Position numbers and translations under genes: made by a program. Of a stretch of 5,879 bases of DNA, positions 1 through 5,879 are shown one piece after another. Location: positions 1 through 5,879 of the forward strand of contig CALDQF010000142.1 of NCBI GenBank assembly GCA_937911845.1. The letters are read 5' to 3'. The notes under the pieces were generated by a model. It saw only the letters and a program-made list of their open reading frames with translations. It did not search any database and was not told the origin of the DNA. How positions within the stretch are numbered: the first letter of the stretch is position 1; each line of letters opens with the position of its first letter. Source of the DNA: an uncultured Phycisphaera sp. (lineage in GTDB: Bacteria; Planctomycetota; Phycisphaerae; Phycisphaerales; SM1A02).

Positions 1-492
1 TTCCCATCGCCGACGCTCCTCGCCACCAGCAACACCCTCAGGAATCATTTCCATAATGGACGAAAAATCCACCATGGCCTCGCAAGCGTCCGCATGCAAT
101 TGAGCAATACGCCTGATCAAAGCCTCTCGAACAGTCTCAGTGGCGTTGTCACCTTCGACAATTTCTCTTTGAGACGGATCCAGATCCAACCAGACCTGAC
201 GATCGATCAACTCAAGCGCTACCAACGATGCTGGTTGCCCAGTCGGTGGGATGAATCGATCGATCATCCGAGCTGGGGTACTGATCTCTGGTGGCACCAC
301 CAAGACCTCTTGCTGCTCGGCGGCATCAAGTAAGAAGTGTTCAAACAGTCGCCGCGCTCGCTTCGTGGGCAACACGACCAGCATCGACTCCAGATTCACT
401 TCTCTTTGAACAACTTCAGCTTCACCAACCAGATGCTCGGCCAATCCCTTCAGGATTGGATGTTCTTCAATGGAGAGCAGACGACTTGCCAT
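1..492 (-). CDS. AddB-like helicase/nuclease subunit, N-terminal part (partial)
   Basis: This reading frame is open from an ATG at 492 to the left window edge, giving 164 codons with the C-terminus missing. An in-frame TAA at 504-502 lies four codons upstream of that ATG, so it is the first possible start. Residues 36-50 read as a hydrophobic strand followed by LPTKRARRLF. A second strand, LVVPPEISTPARMIDRF, follows at about residues 64-80. This 'hydrophobic strand-LPT-basic helix ... PPxIxTP' pattern is what I know from the N-terminus of alphaproteobacterial-type AddB and related PD-(D/E)XK proteins. Those proteins are subunits of a RecBCD/AddAB-like complex that resects double-strand DNA ends in the cytoplasm. 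No Walker A motif (GxxxxGKT) is present here, which fits the ATPase-dead AddB type. The nuclease motif and any FeS cysteines would lie beyond the edge, so catalytic ability cannot be judged. It lies 77 bases after the peroxidase gene on the same strand. Another RecB/RecC-like exonuclease is the alternative. Confidence 0.6.
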   Translation of the reverse strand, partial: MASRLLSIEEHPILKGLAEHLVGEAEVVQREVNLESMLVVLPTKRARRLFEHFLLDAAEQQEVLVVPPEISTPARMIDRFIPPTGQPASLVALELIDRQVWLDLDPSQREIVEGDNATETVREALIRRIAQLHADACEAMVDFSSIMEMIPEGVAGGEERRRWE

Positions 493-569
493 GGATGATC
501 GTTATACGACCACTCGCCTCAAGCGTCGAACCAGATATTCAAAAAAGAAGTCGTCTCTGACAAAATATG

Positions 570-3413
570 TCAGCAAGGTCCGAAGCTGGACAACACCTCG
601 AGCAAGTCCGCAAAATCAACCGTGCCTTCTCCCGTCAGGTCTTCGGGACATGCATCGCAGGCACCCCAGCTGGACAGGACCCGCACCACATCGGAAAAAC
701 CAACACTGCCGTCGCCATCCAAATCAGTGGGACATGGCACTGGCACACTGGTCGGATCTCGAGGATCACTGCCCGCCAGCCACTCGTCGTGATTGAGGAC
801 ACCATCGCCGTCACGGTCCATCACCAATCGAACCGCATGCCCGGCCGGGGCCAGAGTGACCACTGCCGTGGTGCCCTCCGGTCGATTCAACAACTCAGGA
901 ATGGTCATGGTCTGACCCGCGGCATCGAGCAAAATGGTTTCACCCGAAAGCACACCACCCCGAGCTCGCCCATCGATTTCGATCGTGGCCATCAATTCCA
1001 CTCGTTCCGAGTTGGCGGCCGCTGATGACACGGTACTCAGCGTGGTCAACGCCTCTGATGAGGCTTCGCCCGACCACGACACTTGGCGGCCCACACCAGC
1101 ATGGGTGTCCAACCCAGGATCAACCACATTGTCGAACGGGTTGTTGGCGTTCCACCCCGGGAACTCCGAACCCGAAAAGGCAAACATCATGGCCAACACA
1201 TCCGAAAGCCTTTGTGCAGTGCCCAGATCAAACAGTGGCTCGGCAAAGAACCGCGCCAAGGTGTCCACGGATCCGTCATGGAGGTACCCAAATCCAGAAG
1301 TATTCTCCAAAGATTCCAAGTCAAAACCAGTCTTCTTGTACATATTTCGCAACTGCGGAACTTTGAAGTGTCTTTGGGTAGAGCCGTCCACACTGACCAC
1401 GGCGTGGTGGCGCTCTTGGTGGGGACCCAGTGGAATTGGATCGACACCGGGAGGCGAAATCTGAAGCACACGGTCAGGACCCATACCCGTAGGTAGAGCG
1501 TGGCAAGTCACACAACTGAACGGATCATCGGTGATCTCTGAGGTGTAGATTTCAAGCCCGCGGAGCGCGTTGCCGTTGGGCATTGCCGATCCCGCTGGCG
1601 CGTAACGGCCTGTACCAGGGAATGGAATTTCCAAATCTGTGGGCAAGGTGTTGTCGGCGTTTCGAAAGGGGTTGGGCGGGAACCGAACGGTGGACAAGAA
1701 GGTTCGCATCTCACCCATGTCGATGGGGTTCAAAGGCTCATCCCCACCAAGAAGTTCATGGAAGGCGCCATCGAACGCTTCGATGGACAATCGATCACCT
1801 CGCCAATGCAACGGTTCTTTTCCGATCAGATCCTGCATGGTCTGCGTGGTCATCGGACCCTTCATAGGATGGAAGTCTGGGCAGTCCGGTCCAAACTGAT
1901 CCACCCCCATGTTGCAGTTCACGTCGATGGGCTGCATGGAGCCGCCTGGGTTGCCAAGGTCCCACGCCAAACGGTCCATCCGAGAATCAATATGGCATGT
2001 CGCACATGAGACCTCACCCCGTGCCGAGTGCAGATGGGTGTCGTACATGTGCGCACGACCCTGCTGGACTTCATCAGGAACTGGATCAAAAAGTGAAACA
2101 ACTGCAGACACTTTGCGATCGATTCGGTCCACAACCGCCAACGTGCCTTCAAAATGGTTGTGAACGAAAACTGCGTTGTCGCTCAACGCCAAACCTGTTG
2201 ACCCAAACCCAACCGGGATTGGATCGCCGATCCTTTGTCCGGACGCGTCCACCACCAAGACGTTGTTGGATCCCTTGGACGCAATCCAAGCTTCCTCACC
2301 AGTTGACGAGAACGCAATCGCGCGAGGATCGCCCACCGATTTGGCCCGCTCGGCCGGAGGAAGAGTGTGAACACCATCGGCATGGGGGTTCAAATTCACA
2401 ACCATCTCTTCCGACCCCCATCGCGCCAAACGAACCTCAGCAAAGACGCCTTCAAGGACCGGCTCAAATCGAATTTCATTAAAAGATTCAATGCCAATGG
2501 CCACCGGGTCGCCGCTGTTCGGATGCACGGCCACTCCAGTGACGACCGACAACGCTCCGCCGACATAAGAAACCTCGTTGTTGTTGAAGGTGTCTACCAC
2601 AGCAAGATCGTGATCAAGAAGATTCCATCCGGCGGGCCGACCACTCCGCCATGATTGGGGGCCACTTACAAAGTCAGACCAATCGGTGCCGTTGTCATCA
2701 ATCCAACGTCCATCTGAAAGCCCTCGGACAATCAATCCAACTCTGGGGGGAGTGGTTTGACCCGCGGGCCGAGAAGGCATGAACCCGTTGCCTGCATTGG
2801 GCGGAGGATTCTGACCTCCATACGGTGTTGCGGCATCGGATACGACATTGGGAGGCGTACTTCCGTTGAAATCTCCCCCGCCCGCAAGAACCGTCGTGCG
2901 GTTACCCGAACACAAGAAAGCGGCGTACACAAATTGCCCGCTGGGATCCACCGCCAAAGATTTGGGCTCTTCACCCAAAAGATCAATTCGGCCTGGGGCC
3001 GCACTGAGGTTGTTCGGATCGAATACCAACAAACACTCATCAGTCGTGCAAGAGACGTAGGCTCGTTCTGGGCTGCCCGCAAAGACAACATCACCCGGCT
3101 CGTCGAGCACCGGCAAGACCGCAGTGGTTACCCGACGATCCAGATCGATCACCGACACCGAATCAGACACATGGTTCACGACCCAGGCTTCTCGGCTCCC
3201 GGGGCGTACTCGAACGGAAACTGGGTCAAGGCCTACAGAAACCGCATCGAGCCACACAGGAGGTGTGGTGGCCAAAAAGATTTCGAGAGTCGCTTGAGCA
3301 ACGTTGCACACCAGTACTTCACCCGCATCTGTAAGAGCGACCGAGTGAACCGGAGCCGATTCCCAGTTTGGAAAGGGTTCTGTGGCAAGAATCAGTGAAA
3401 TCACAACTGACAT
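570..3413 (-). CDS. Exported beta-propeller / di-haem cytochrome c peroxidase-like protein with EF-hand and dockerin-like C-terminus
   Basis: A 947-residue protein counted from the ATG at 3413; a TTG at 3422 would add three residues, and an in-frame TGA at 3431-3429 rules out longer forms. Residues 1-11 form a short hydrophobic signal peptide without basic residues. Residues ~18-445 carry YVTN-type propeller blades (WVVNHVSDSVSVIDL, AWIASKGSNNVLVVD), interrupted by a Gly/Pro-rich segment (~165-260) that includes VGLIVRG. The di-haem part follows: haem motifs CATCH (470-474) and CVTCH (634-638), HPMKGPMTTQ (~515-524), HWRGDR (536-541), VPQLRNMY (685-692) and YLHDGS (~710-715). These match MauG/bacterial cytochrome c peroxidase-like proteins, which act on peroxide or as electron-transfer proteins in the periplasm. 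A calcium-type loop DRDGDGVLNHDE (866-877) precedes a Cys-rich tail with two dockerin-like loops, DLDGDGSVGFSD (897-908) and DLTGEGTVDFAD (925-936). The substrate is unknown. The 38-base gap after the AIM24 gene suggests co-transcription. Confidence 0.9.
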   Translation of the reverse strand: MSVVISLILATEPFPNWESAPVHSVALTDAGEVLVCNVAQATLEIFLATTPPVWLDAVSVGLDPVSVRVRPGSREAWVVNHVSDSVSVIDLDRRVTTAVLPVLDEPGDVVFAGSPERAYVSCTTDECLLVFDPNNLSAAPGRIDLLGEEPKSLAVDPSGQFVYAAFLCSGNRTTVLAGGGDFNGSTPPNVVSDAATPYGGQNPPPNAGNGFMPSRPAGQTTPPRVGLIVRGLSDGRWIDDNGTDWSDFVSGPQSWRSGRPAGWNLLDHDLAVVDTFNNNEVSYVGGALSVVTGVAVHPNSGDPVAIGIESFNEIRFEPVLEGVFAEVRLARWGSEEMVVNLNPHADGVHTLPPAERAKSVGDPRAIAFSSTGEEAWIASKGSNNVLVVDASGQRIGDPIPVGFGSTGLALSDNAVFVHNHFEGTLAVVDRIDRKVSAVVSLFDPVPDEVQQGRAHMYDTHLHSARGEVSCATCHIDSRMDRLAWDLGNPGGSMQPIDVNCNMGVDQFGPDCPDFHPMKGPMTTQTMQDLIGKEPLHWRGDRLSIEAFDGAFHELLGGDEPLNPIDMGEMRTFLSTVRFPPNPFRNADNTLPTDLEIPFPGTGRYAPAGSAMPNGNALRGLEIYTSEITDDPFSCVTCHALPTGMGPDRVLQISPPGVDPIPLGPHQERHHAVVSVDGSTQRHFKVPQLRNMYKKTGFDLESLENTSGFGYLHDGSVDTLARFFAEPLFDLGTAQRLSDVLAMMFAFSGSEFPGWNANNPFDNVVDPGLDTHAGVGRQVSWSGEASSEALTTLSTVSSAAANSERVELMATIEIDGRARGGVLSGETILLDAAGQTMTIPELLNRPEGTTAVVTLAPAGHAVRLVMDRDGDGVLNHDEWLAGSDPRDPTSVPVPCPTDLDGDGSVGFSDVVRVLSSWGACDACPEDLTGEGTVDFADLLEVLSSFGPC

Positions 3414-3451
3414 GGTTCCCAATGTACGTCAGTTCAATTGAGAGATGTCCC

Positions 3452-4156
3452 TCATTTTCTACTGGGAAGCTGAGGAACCAGCCATGAAACAAAGCTTGGG
3501 CGGCTTCGGGAAGACACCAACACGCGTCCCTGACCACTGAACCGCATTACCACCCCTTCACCACTCTTCATTGATCCGCCAATCTTGGACAACATCCCGC
3601 CAGAATTTTTCGTCGAAAGCGAAGGGGTGTAGTTCAGAGTGTCTTGCCAAGCCACCACGTGTCCGTTGTCCACGATCAGTTCATCTTGGCCATTCAACTC
3701 GATCTCAGTAATGGCACCAAAGGCTGAAACTGCCAACGAACCAGTGCCTGTGGCCTTCAAAATAAACAAGCCACCGGTGCCGCCCAACAGGGCGCCAGCC
3801 AATTTCTGCCGTGAAGTCTTCAAGGTAATTTCGTCATCACAGGCTAAAAAACCCCCGTCACCCACAAACCAGCATGCATTGGACATGTCAATAACCCGCA
3901 CCTCTCCTGGAACCGACGGTGCCAGTCGAACAGTACCTGGTCCCTGCTCGGCTGAAATTTCTTGCATAAAGAAAGACTCTCCCGACAAGGCCTTCCGCAT
4001 CAATCCGCTCAGCATTCCCCCTCGAGCCTTTCCTTTCAGTTCGAGCGTAGAACTCATGCTGGCCATAGCGCCTGATTCTGCGTGAATCATGTCTCCTTGG
4101 GTGAGGTCAACACGGAGGAACGGATCGGTAGAACCTTCTAGGATGAATCTTGCCAT
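3452..4156 (-). CDS. AIM24 / TIGR00266-family protein
   Basis: A 234-residue protein from the ATG at 4156, close to the usual length of this family. The frame stays open to 4261, but the extra 35 residues read through a homopolymer (KKK) and precede the conserved MARFILEG opening, so I reject them. Family signatures visible in order are: GDMIHAESGAMASM (21-34), the Gly-rich GGMLSGLMRKALSGESFFMQ (46-65), VRLAPSVPGEVRVID (76-90), GGFLACD (101-107), GLFILKATGTGSLAVSAFGAI (129-149), ELIVDNGHVVAW (159-170) and GEGVVMRFSGQGRVLVSSR (199-217). These are the repeated strands of the AIM24 fold, related to the TRAP-like beta superfamily. The yeast namesake is mitochondrial; the role of bacterial members is not established and I assign none. 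No signal peptide or membrane segment is seen, so it is probably cytoplasmic. A weak AGG lies nine bases before the start. It is the first of three same-strand genes. Confidence 0.92.
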   Translation of the reverse strand: MARFILEGSTDPFLRVDLTQGDMIHAESGAMASMSSTLELKGKARGGMLSGLMRKALSGESFFMQEISAEQGPGTVRLAPSVPGEVRVIDMSNACWFVGDGGFLACDDEITLKTSRQKLAGALLGGTGGLFILKATGTGSLAVSAFGAITEIELNGQDELIVDNGHVVAWQDTLNYTPSLSTKNSGGMLSKIGGSMKSGEGVVMRFSGQGRVLVSSRSRPSFVSWLVPQLPSRK

Positions 4157-4171
4157 GAAAGGAAGCCTACC

Positions 4172-4181
4172 TTTTTTTTTT
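4172..4181. repeat. Ten-base homopolymer T (plus) / A (minus) tract
   Basis: An unbroken run of ten T on the plus strand lies 16-25 bases before the AIM24 start codon, so it is an A tract in that gene's likely leader. Such a tract can act as an A-rich promoter or leader element and is prone to length change. No stem sits directly before it on the plus strand, so I do not call it a terminator. Confidence 0.5.
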
Positions 4182-4260
4182 GAGTTCTTTGGCGGGTTCG
4201 TTGAATTCCCCACGCCATGTTTGGTGAAGGGGTGTTTGACGCCCAATACAACCCAAAACA

Positions 4261-4267
4261 TAAGGAT
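4261..4267 (+). promoter_or_regulatory. Ribosome binding site of the repeat/dockerin gene
   Basis: TAAGGAT contains an AAGGA core and ends eight bases before the ATG at 4276. It is the most convincing Shine-Dalgarno sequence in the window; the other starts have weak or no such signal. Confidence 0.6.
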
Positions 4268-4275
4268 TACTTCCC

Positions 4276-4647
4276 ATGAAAACGCAACTCCTCATCGCTC
4301 TAACCTGCTCATCCCTGGCCTTCGCCGATCGTGGTAATGACTTCTCCAACGGCGCTTCAAGTGTCCTCAAAGGCAACGATTTCTCCACCGCAGGAATCGT
4401 CGTCGGCAACCCTGCCGATACCGCCAAAGGCAACGACTTCTCGAACGGAAATTCCAGAACCAACAAAGGCAATGACTTCTCCAATGGGGCCTCTGACTCT
4501 GGGGGCTACAGCTTCCAAAGTCTCCTGGAGTGGCTCAGTGAATACGGTCAATCCTCGGCCACCGGGGGCAGTCGATTGAAGGCTGACAAAAACCGAGATT
4601 TCAAAGTGGATTTTCGAGATCTGTTGATGATCCTCTCTGGTTCCTAA
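4276..4647 (+). CDS. Small secreted GNDFS-repeat protein with one dockerin-type calcium loop
   Basis: A 123-residue protein I do not recognise as a named family. Residues 1-17 form a clear signal peptide: Lys2, a hydrophobic core and an A-F-A cleavage site, with the mature protein starting at Asp18. Cys11 does not sit in a proper lipobox, so a lipoprotein is unlikely. Four copies of (K/R)GNDFS(N/T)(G/A) start at residues 19, 32, 51 and 64, spaced 13, 19 and 13 residues apart. The linkers are short, polar and Gly/Ser/Asn-rich. The tail (~78-123) is dockerin-like: a first half, FQSLLEWLSEYG, keeps the helix but has lost its calcium loop. The second half, DKNRDFKVDFRDLLMILSGS, keeps a complete loop with Asp104, Asn106, Asp108, Asp112 and Asp115. 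A TAAGGAT at 4261-4267, eight bases before the ATG, supports this start. Function is unknown; a surface-associated, calcium-stabilised structural or adhesive peptide is only an inference. Confidence 0.82.
   Translation: MKTQLLIALTCSSLAFADRGNDFSNGASSVLKGNDFSTAGIVVGNPADTAKGNDFSNGNSRTNKGNDFSNGASDSGGYSFQSLLEWLSEYGQSSATGGSRLKADKNRDFKVDFRDLLMILSGS
4330..4488 (+). repeat. Four-copy octapeptide-coding repeat (K/R)GNDFS(N/T)(G/A)
   Basis: The four 24-base units lie at 4330-4353, 4369-4392, 4426-4449 and 4465-4488, all in frame. Their DNA differs mostly at third codon positions: Asn AAT/AAC, Asp GAC/GAT, Ser TCC/TCG, Gly GGT/GGC/GGA/GGG. The peptide is almost fixed. Copy 1 starts with Arg instead of Lys, and copy 2 reads STA where the others read SNG. 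This is a degenerate repeat held at protein level, not a recent tandem duplication. Confidence 0.85.
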
Positions 4648-4673
4648 ACACAAAAAAGTATGTTCCTCCTCAG

Positions 4674-4703
4674 CCGCGGTCCGGAATTCCGGGCCACGGG
4701 CGG
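4674..4703 (+). terminator. GC-rich hairpin after the repeat-protein gene, possible terminator
   Basis: GGTCCGG and CCGGGCC (4678-4684 and 4689-4695) pair over seven positions, including one G-T, around an AATT loop. CCGC (4674-4677) and GCGG (4700-4703) can extend the stem across a four-base bulge. The core CCGGAATTCCGG (4681-4692) is a perfect 12-base palindrome. It begins 27 bases after the stop codon of the repeat protein. The following TTTCGTT is only a weak U-tract, so termination may be partial. An operator for the downstream M1 gene is the alternative. Confidence 0.4.
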
Positions 4704-4725
4704 TTTCGTTCCTAATCTGTACACC

Positions 4726-5879
4726 ATGTTCGGAATCCTTCTGCTTGCCTTCATCGCCCTCCACGATCAACACGATTTGGGATCACTCCCCCCCATGCCC
4801 GACGGCCCCTACCTCCGCCCGGAAAAATTTGGGGAACCTGACCTGTTCAGACAACTGGAGTACGACCTTCCCACTGCCAACACATACCGGACCGCCAGTG
4901 GTGCACCCGGTCACCTGTACTGGCAAAACCGAGCCGACCACATCATTCACGTCAAACTTGATCCTGAAGTGCACGGCGTAGATGGCACCGAAGAAATCAC
5001 GTACCACAATGAAAGTCCAGACACACTGCGCTACCTCTGGATGCAATTGGATCAAAATCGACACGCACCAGGCTCGCGTGGCAATCTCTCGCGGCGGGGG
5101 CCGGACTTGGACCAACCCCAATCCATTGGTTGGCTTGAGAGTTTTGCCGAAACCTTGGCCCACCCCGGAGGTACCACGATCCACCACGTCAAAGATGGCC
5201 AAGGGCAGGACATGTCGTTCGTCATCGTCGGATCAATGATGCGCATTGATCTCCCTGAGCCTCTGATCAGCGGTGAAACATTTCAGTTTGAAGTGAAATG
5301 GTCCCACCGAATTACGCCAGATGCCATCCGATCCCGTAGTGGGTACGAAATTCTTGATGACGGGACGGGCTTGTACGAACTGGCCCAATGGTTCCCACGG
5401 ATGTGCGCTTACACCGACACCCGAGGGTGGCAACACAAAGAGTTCGTGGGCCGAGGCGAATTTACTTTGGAGTTCGGCAACTATGAATTGCACATCACGG
5501 TCCCCGAGAATCATGTGGTGGCGGCATCAGGCGTGCTGCAAAACCCTGAAGAAGTTCTGACCGACCAACAACAAGAACGACTGGAAGCCTCAAGAACTTC
5601 AACCGAACCCGTCATGGTGGTCACCGAAGATGAAGCAGCGGCCAATCGATCCGCGCTTCCACAAAAGGATCGAACATGGGTGTACCTCGCAGAAAACGTG
5701 CGGGACGTCGCATGGGCGAGTAGCCCGGCATTTTTGATGGACTCGTGGGGCGTCATTGTGCCCGGCACCACACGCACCGTCATGTGCCAAAGCTATTTTC
5801 CAGAAGAAGGCGAACCAATCTGGAGCCGATGGTCAACCCAAGCCATTGTCCACACCATCGAAATTTACTCTCGGTACTA
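4726..5879 (+). CDS. Exported M1-family metallopeptidase (aminopeptidase N-like), N-terminal part (partial)
   Basis: Open from the ATG at 4726 to the right edge, 384 codons, C-terminus missing. Residues 2-12 (FGILLLAFIAL) look like a short signal peptide with no basic residue. The N-terminal beta domain of M1 peptidases follows: YWQNRADHIIHVKLDPEV (~65-82), the strand GTEEITYHNESPDTLRYLWMQLDQN (~87-111), the QWFPRMCAYTD segment (~222-232) and RDVAWASSPAFLMDSWGV (~326-343). The last block, followed by MCQSYFP, is very close to what I know from M1 peptidases of Bacteroidota and Planctomycetota. The zinc site (HEXXH plus a downstream Glu) and the GxMEY exopeptidase motif should lie just past the edge, so activity cannot be confirmed here. 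Members remove N-terminal residues from peptides; this one is probably periplasmic or surface-exposed. No Shine-Dalgarno is visible. A second in-frame ATG at 4660 would add 22 residues but would place a strong palindrome inside the gene, so I favour 4726. Confidence 0.9.
   Translation, partial: MFGILLLAFIALHDQHDLGSLPPMPDGPYLRPEKFGEPDLFRQLEYDLPTANTYRTASGAPGHLYWQNRADHIIHVKLDPEVHGVDGTEEITYHNESPDTLRYLWMQLDQNRHAPGSRGNLSRRGPDLDQPQSIGWLESFAETLAHPGGTTIHHVKDGQGQDMSFVIVGSMMRIDLPEPLISGETFQFEVKWSHRITPDAIRSRSGYEILDDGTGLYELAQWFPRMCAYTDTRGWQHKEFVGRGEFTLEFGNYELHITVPENHVVAASGVLQNPEEVLTDQQQERLEASRTSTEPVMVVTEDEAAANRSALPQKDRTWVYLAENVRDVAWASSPAFLMDSWGVIVPGTTRTVMCQSYFPEEGEPIWSRWSTQAIVHTIEIYSRY

Larger units (their letters stand above)
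4157..4275. promoter_or_regulatory. Divergent intergenic region between the AIM24 and repeat-protein genes
   Basis: This 119-base gap separates two genes reading away from each other, so promoters for both must lie in it or overlap its ends; that is inference from layout. I see no convincing sigma-70 pair on the minus strand. On the plus strand, TTGACG (4236-4241) and CATAAG (4259-4264) are 17 bases apart but conflict with the ribosome binding site. The region also holds a ten-base T tract (4172-4181) and an imperfect GGCGGG / CCCACGCC inverted repeat (4191-4216, with one bulge). Confidence 0.4.

Noticed and set aside
493..569. Terminator between the peroxidase-like and AddB-like genes
   Set aside because: A TTTTTT run exists on the minus strand, but the preceding GTC/GAC pairing is only three base pairs, too short to support a call.
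2757..3398. A 213-codon open frame on the plus strand
   Set aside because: It lies wholly inside and antisense to the peroxidase-like gene, whose protein has clear family motifs; its own translation shows no domain or signal.
4157..4261. N-terminal 35-residue extension of the AIM24 protein
   Set aside because: It would translate the ten-base A tract and leader, and it lies before the family's normal start at MARF.
4236..4264. TTGACG-17-CATAAG as a promoter for the repeat-protein gene
   Set aside because: The match is fair, but transcription would start about five bases before the ATG and exclude the good AAGGA ribosome binding site, which overlaps the -10. Both cannot be used.
4306..4308. 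Cys11 of the repeat protein as a lipoprotein cysteine
   Set aside because: The preceding residues (A-L-T) do not fit a lipobox, and a good A-F-A signal peptidase I site lies just downstream.
4167..4484. Minus-strand frame with repeated EKSLPL units
   Set aside because: The repeat is the antisense image of the GNDFS repeat. The plus-strand frame has a signal peptide, a ribosome binding site and a dockerin loop; this one has none.
4330..4488. RTX-type calcium beta-roll repeats
   Set aside because: GND recalls the RTX nonapeptide, but the units are 13-19 residues apart and lack the GGxGxDx pattern and nine-residue period.

Overview
The window looks like a chromosomal segment from a Planctomycetota bacterium, most likely of the Phycisphaerae. 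The main clue is the C-terminal dockerin-like module with the 'C-P-x-D-L-D-G-D-G ... LSSWG/LSSFGPC' pattern, which is typical of exported Phycisphaerales proteins. A propeller-plus-di-haem peroxidase protein and mostly weak Shine-Dalgarno sites fit the same origin. This is inferred from protein style only; no rRNA or other phylogenetic marker is present.

Layout. Three genes read leftward (minus strand). In transcription order they are an AIM24/TIGR00266-family protein (4156-3452), a large exported beta-propeller/di-haem cytochrome c peroxidase-like protein with EF-hand and dockerin-like modules (3413-570), and the N-terminal part of an AddB-like helicase/nuclease subunit (492-1, cut by the window edge). 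Gaps of 38 and 77 bases without an evident terminator allow a single transcription unit. Two genes read rightward: a 123-aa secreted protein with four copies of a (K/R)GNDFS(N/T)(G/A) motif and a single dockerin-type calcium loop (4276-4647), and the first 384 residues of an exported M1-family metallopeptidase (from 4726, cut by the right edge). The two groups diverge from a 119-base intergenic region holding a ten-base T/A tract. A GC-rich palindrome lies between the two rightward genes.

The genes do not form one recognisable pathway. Three of the five (peroxidase, repeat protein, M1 peptidase) appear exported, and two of these carry dockerin-like calcium modules, so the shared theme is the cell envelope or surface. 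The AddB-like gene belongs to DNA repair and is probably only a positional neighbour.

The least explained item is the small repeat/dockerin protein at 4276-4647. I recognise no family for its repeat region. The other four genes fit known families. No RNA genes, CRISPR arrays, insertion sequences or phage features were seen, and no gene-free stretch exceeds 120 bases.
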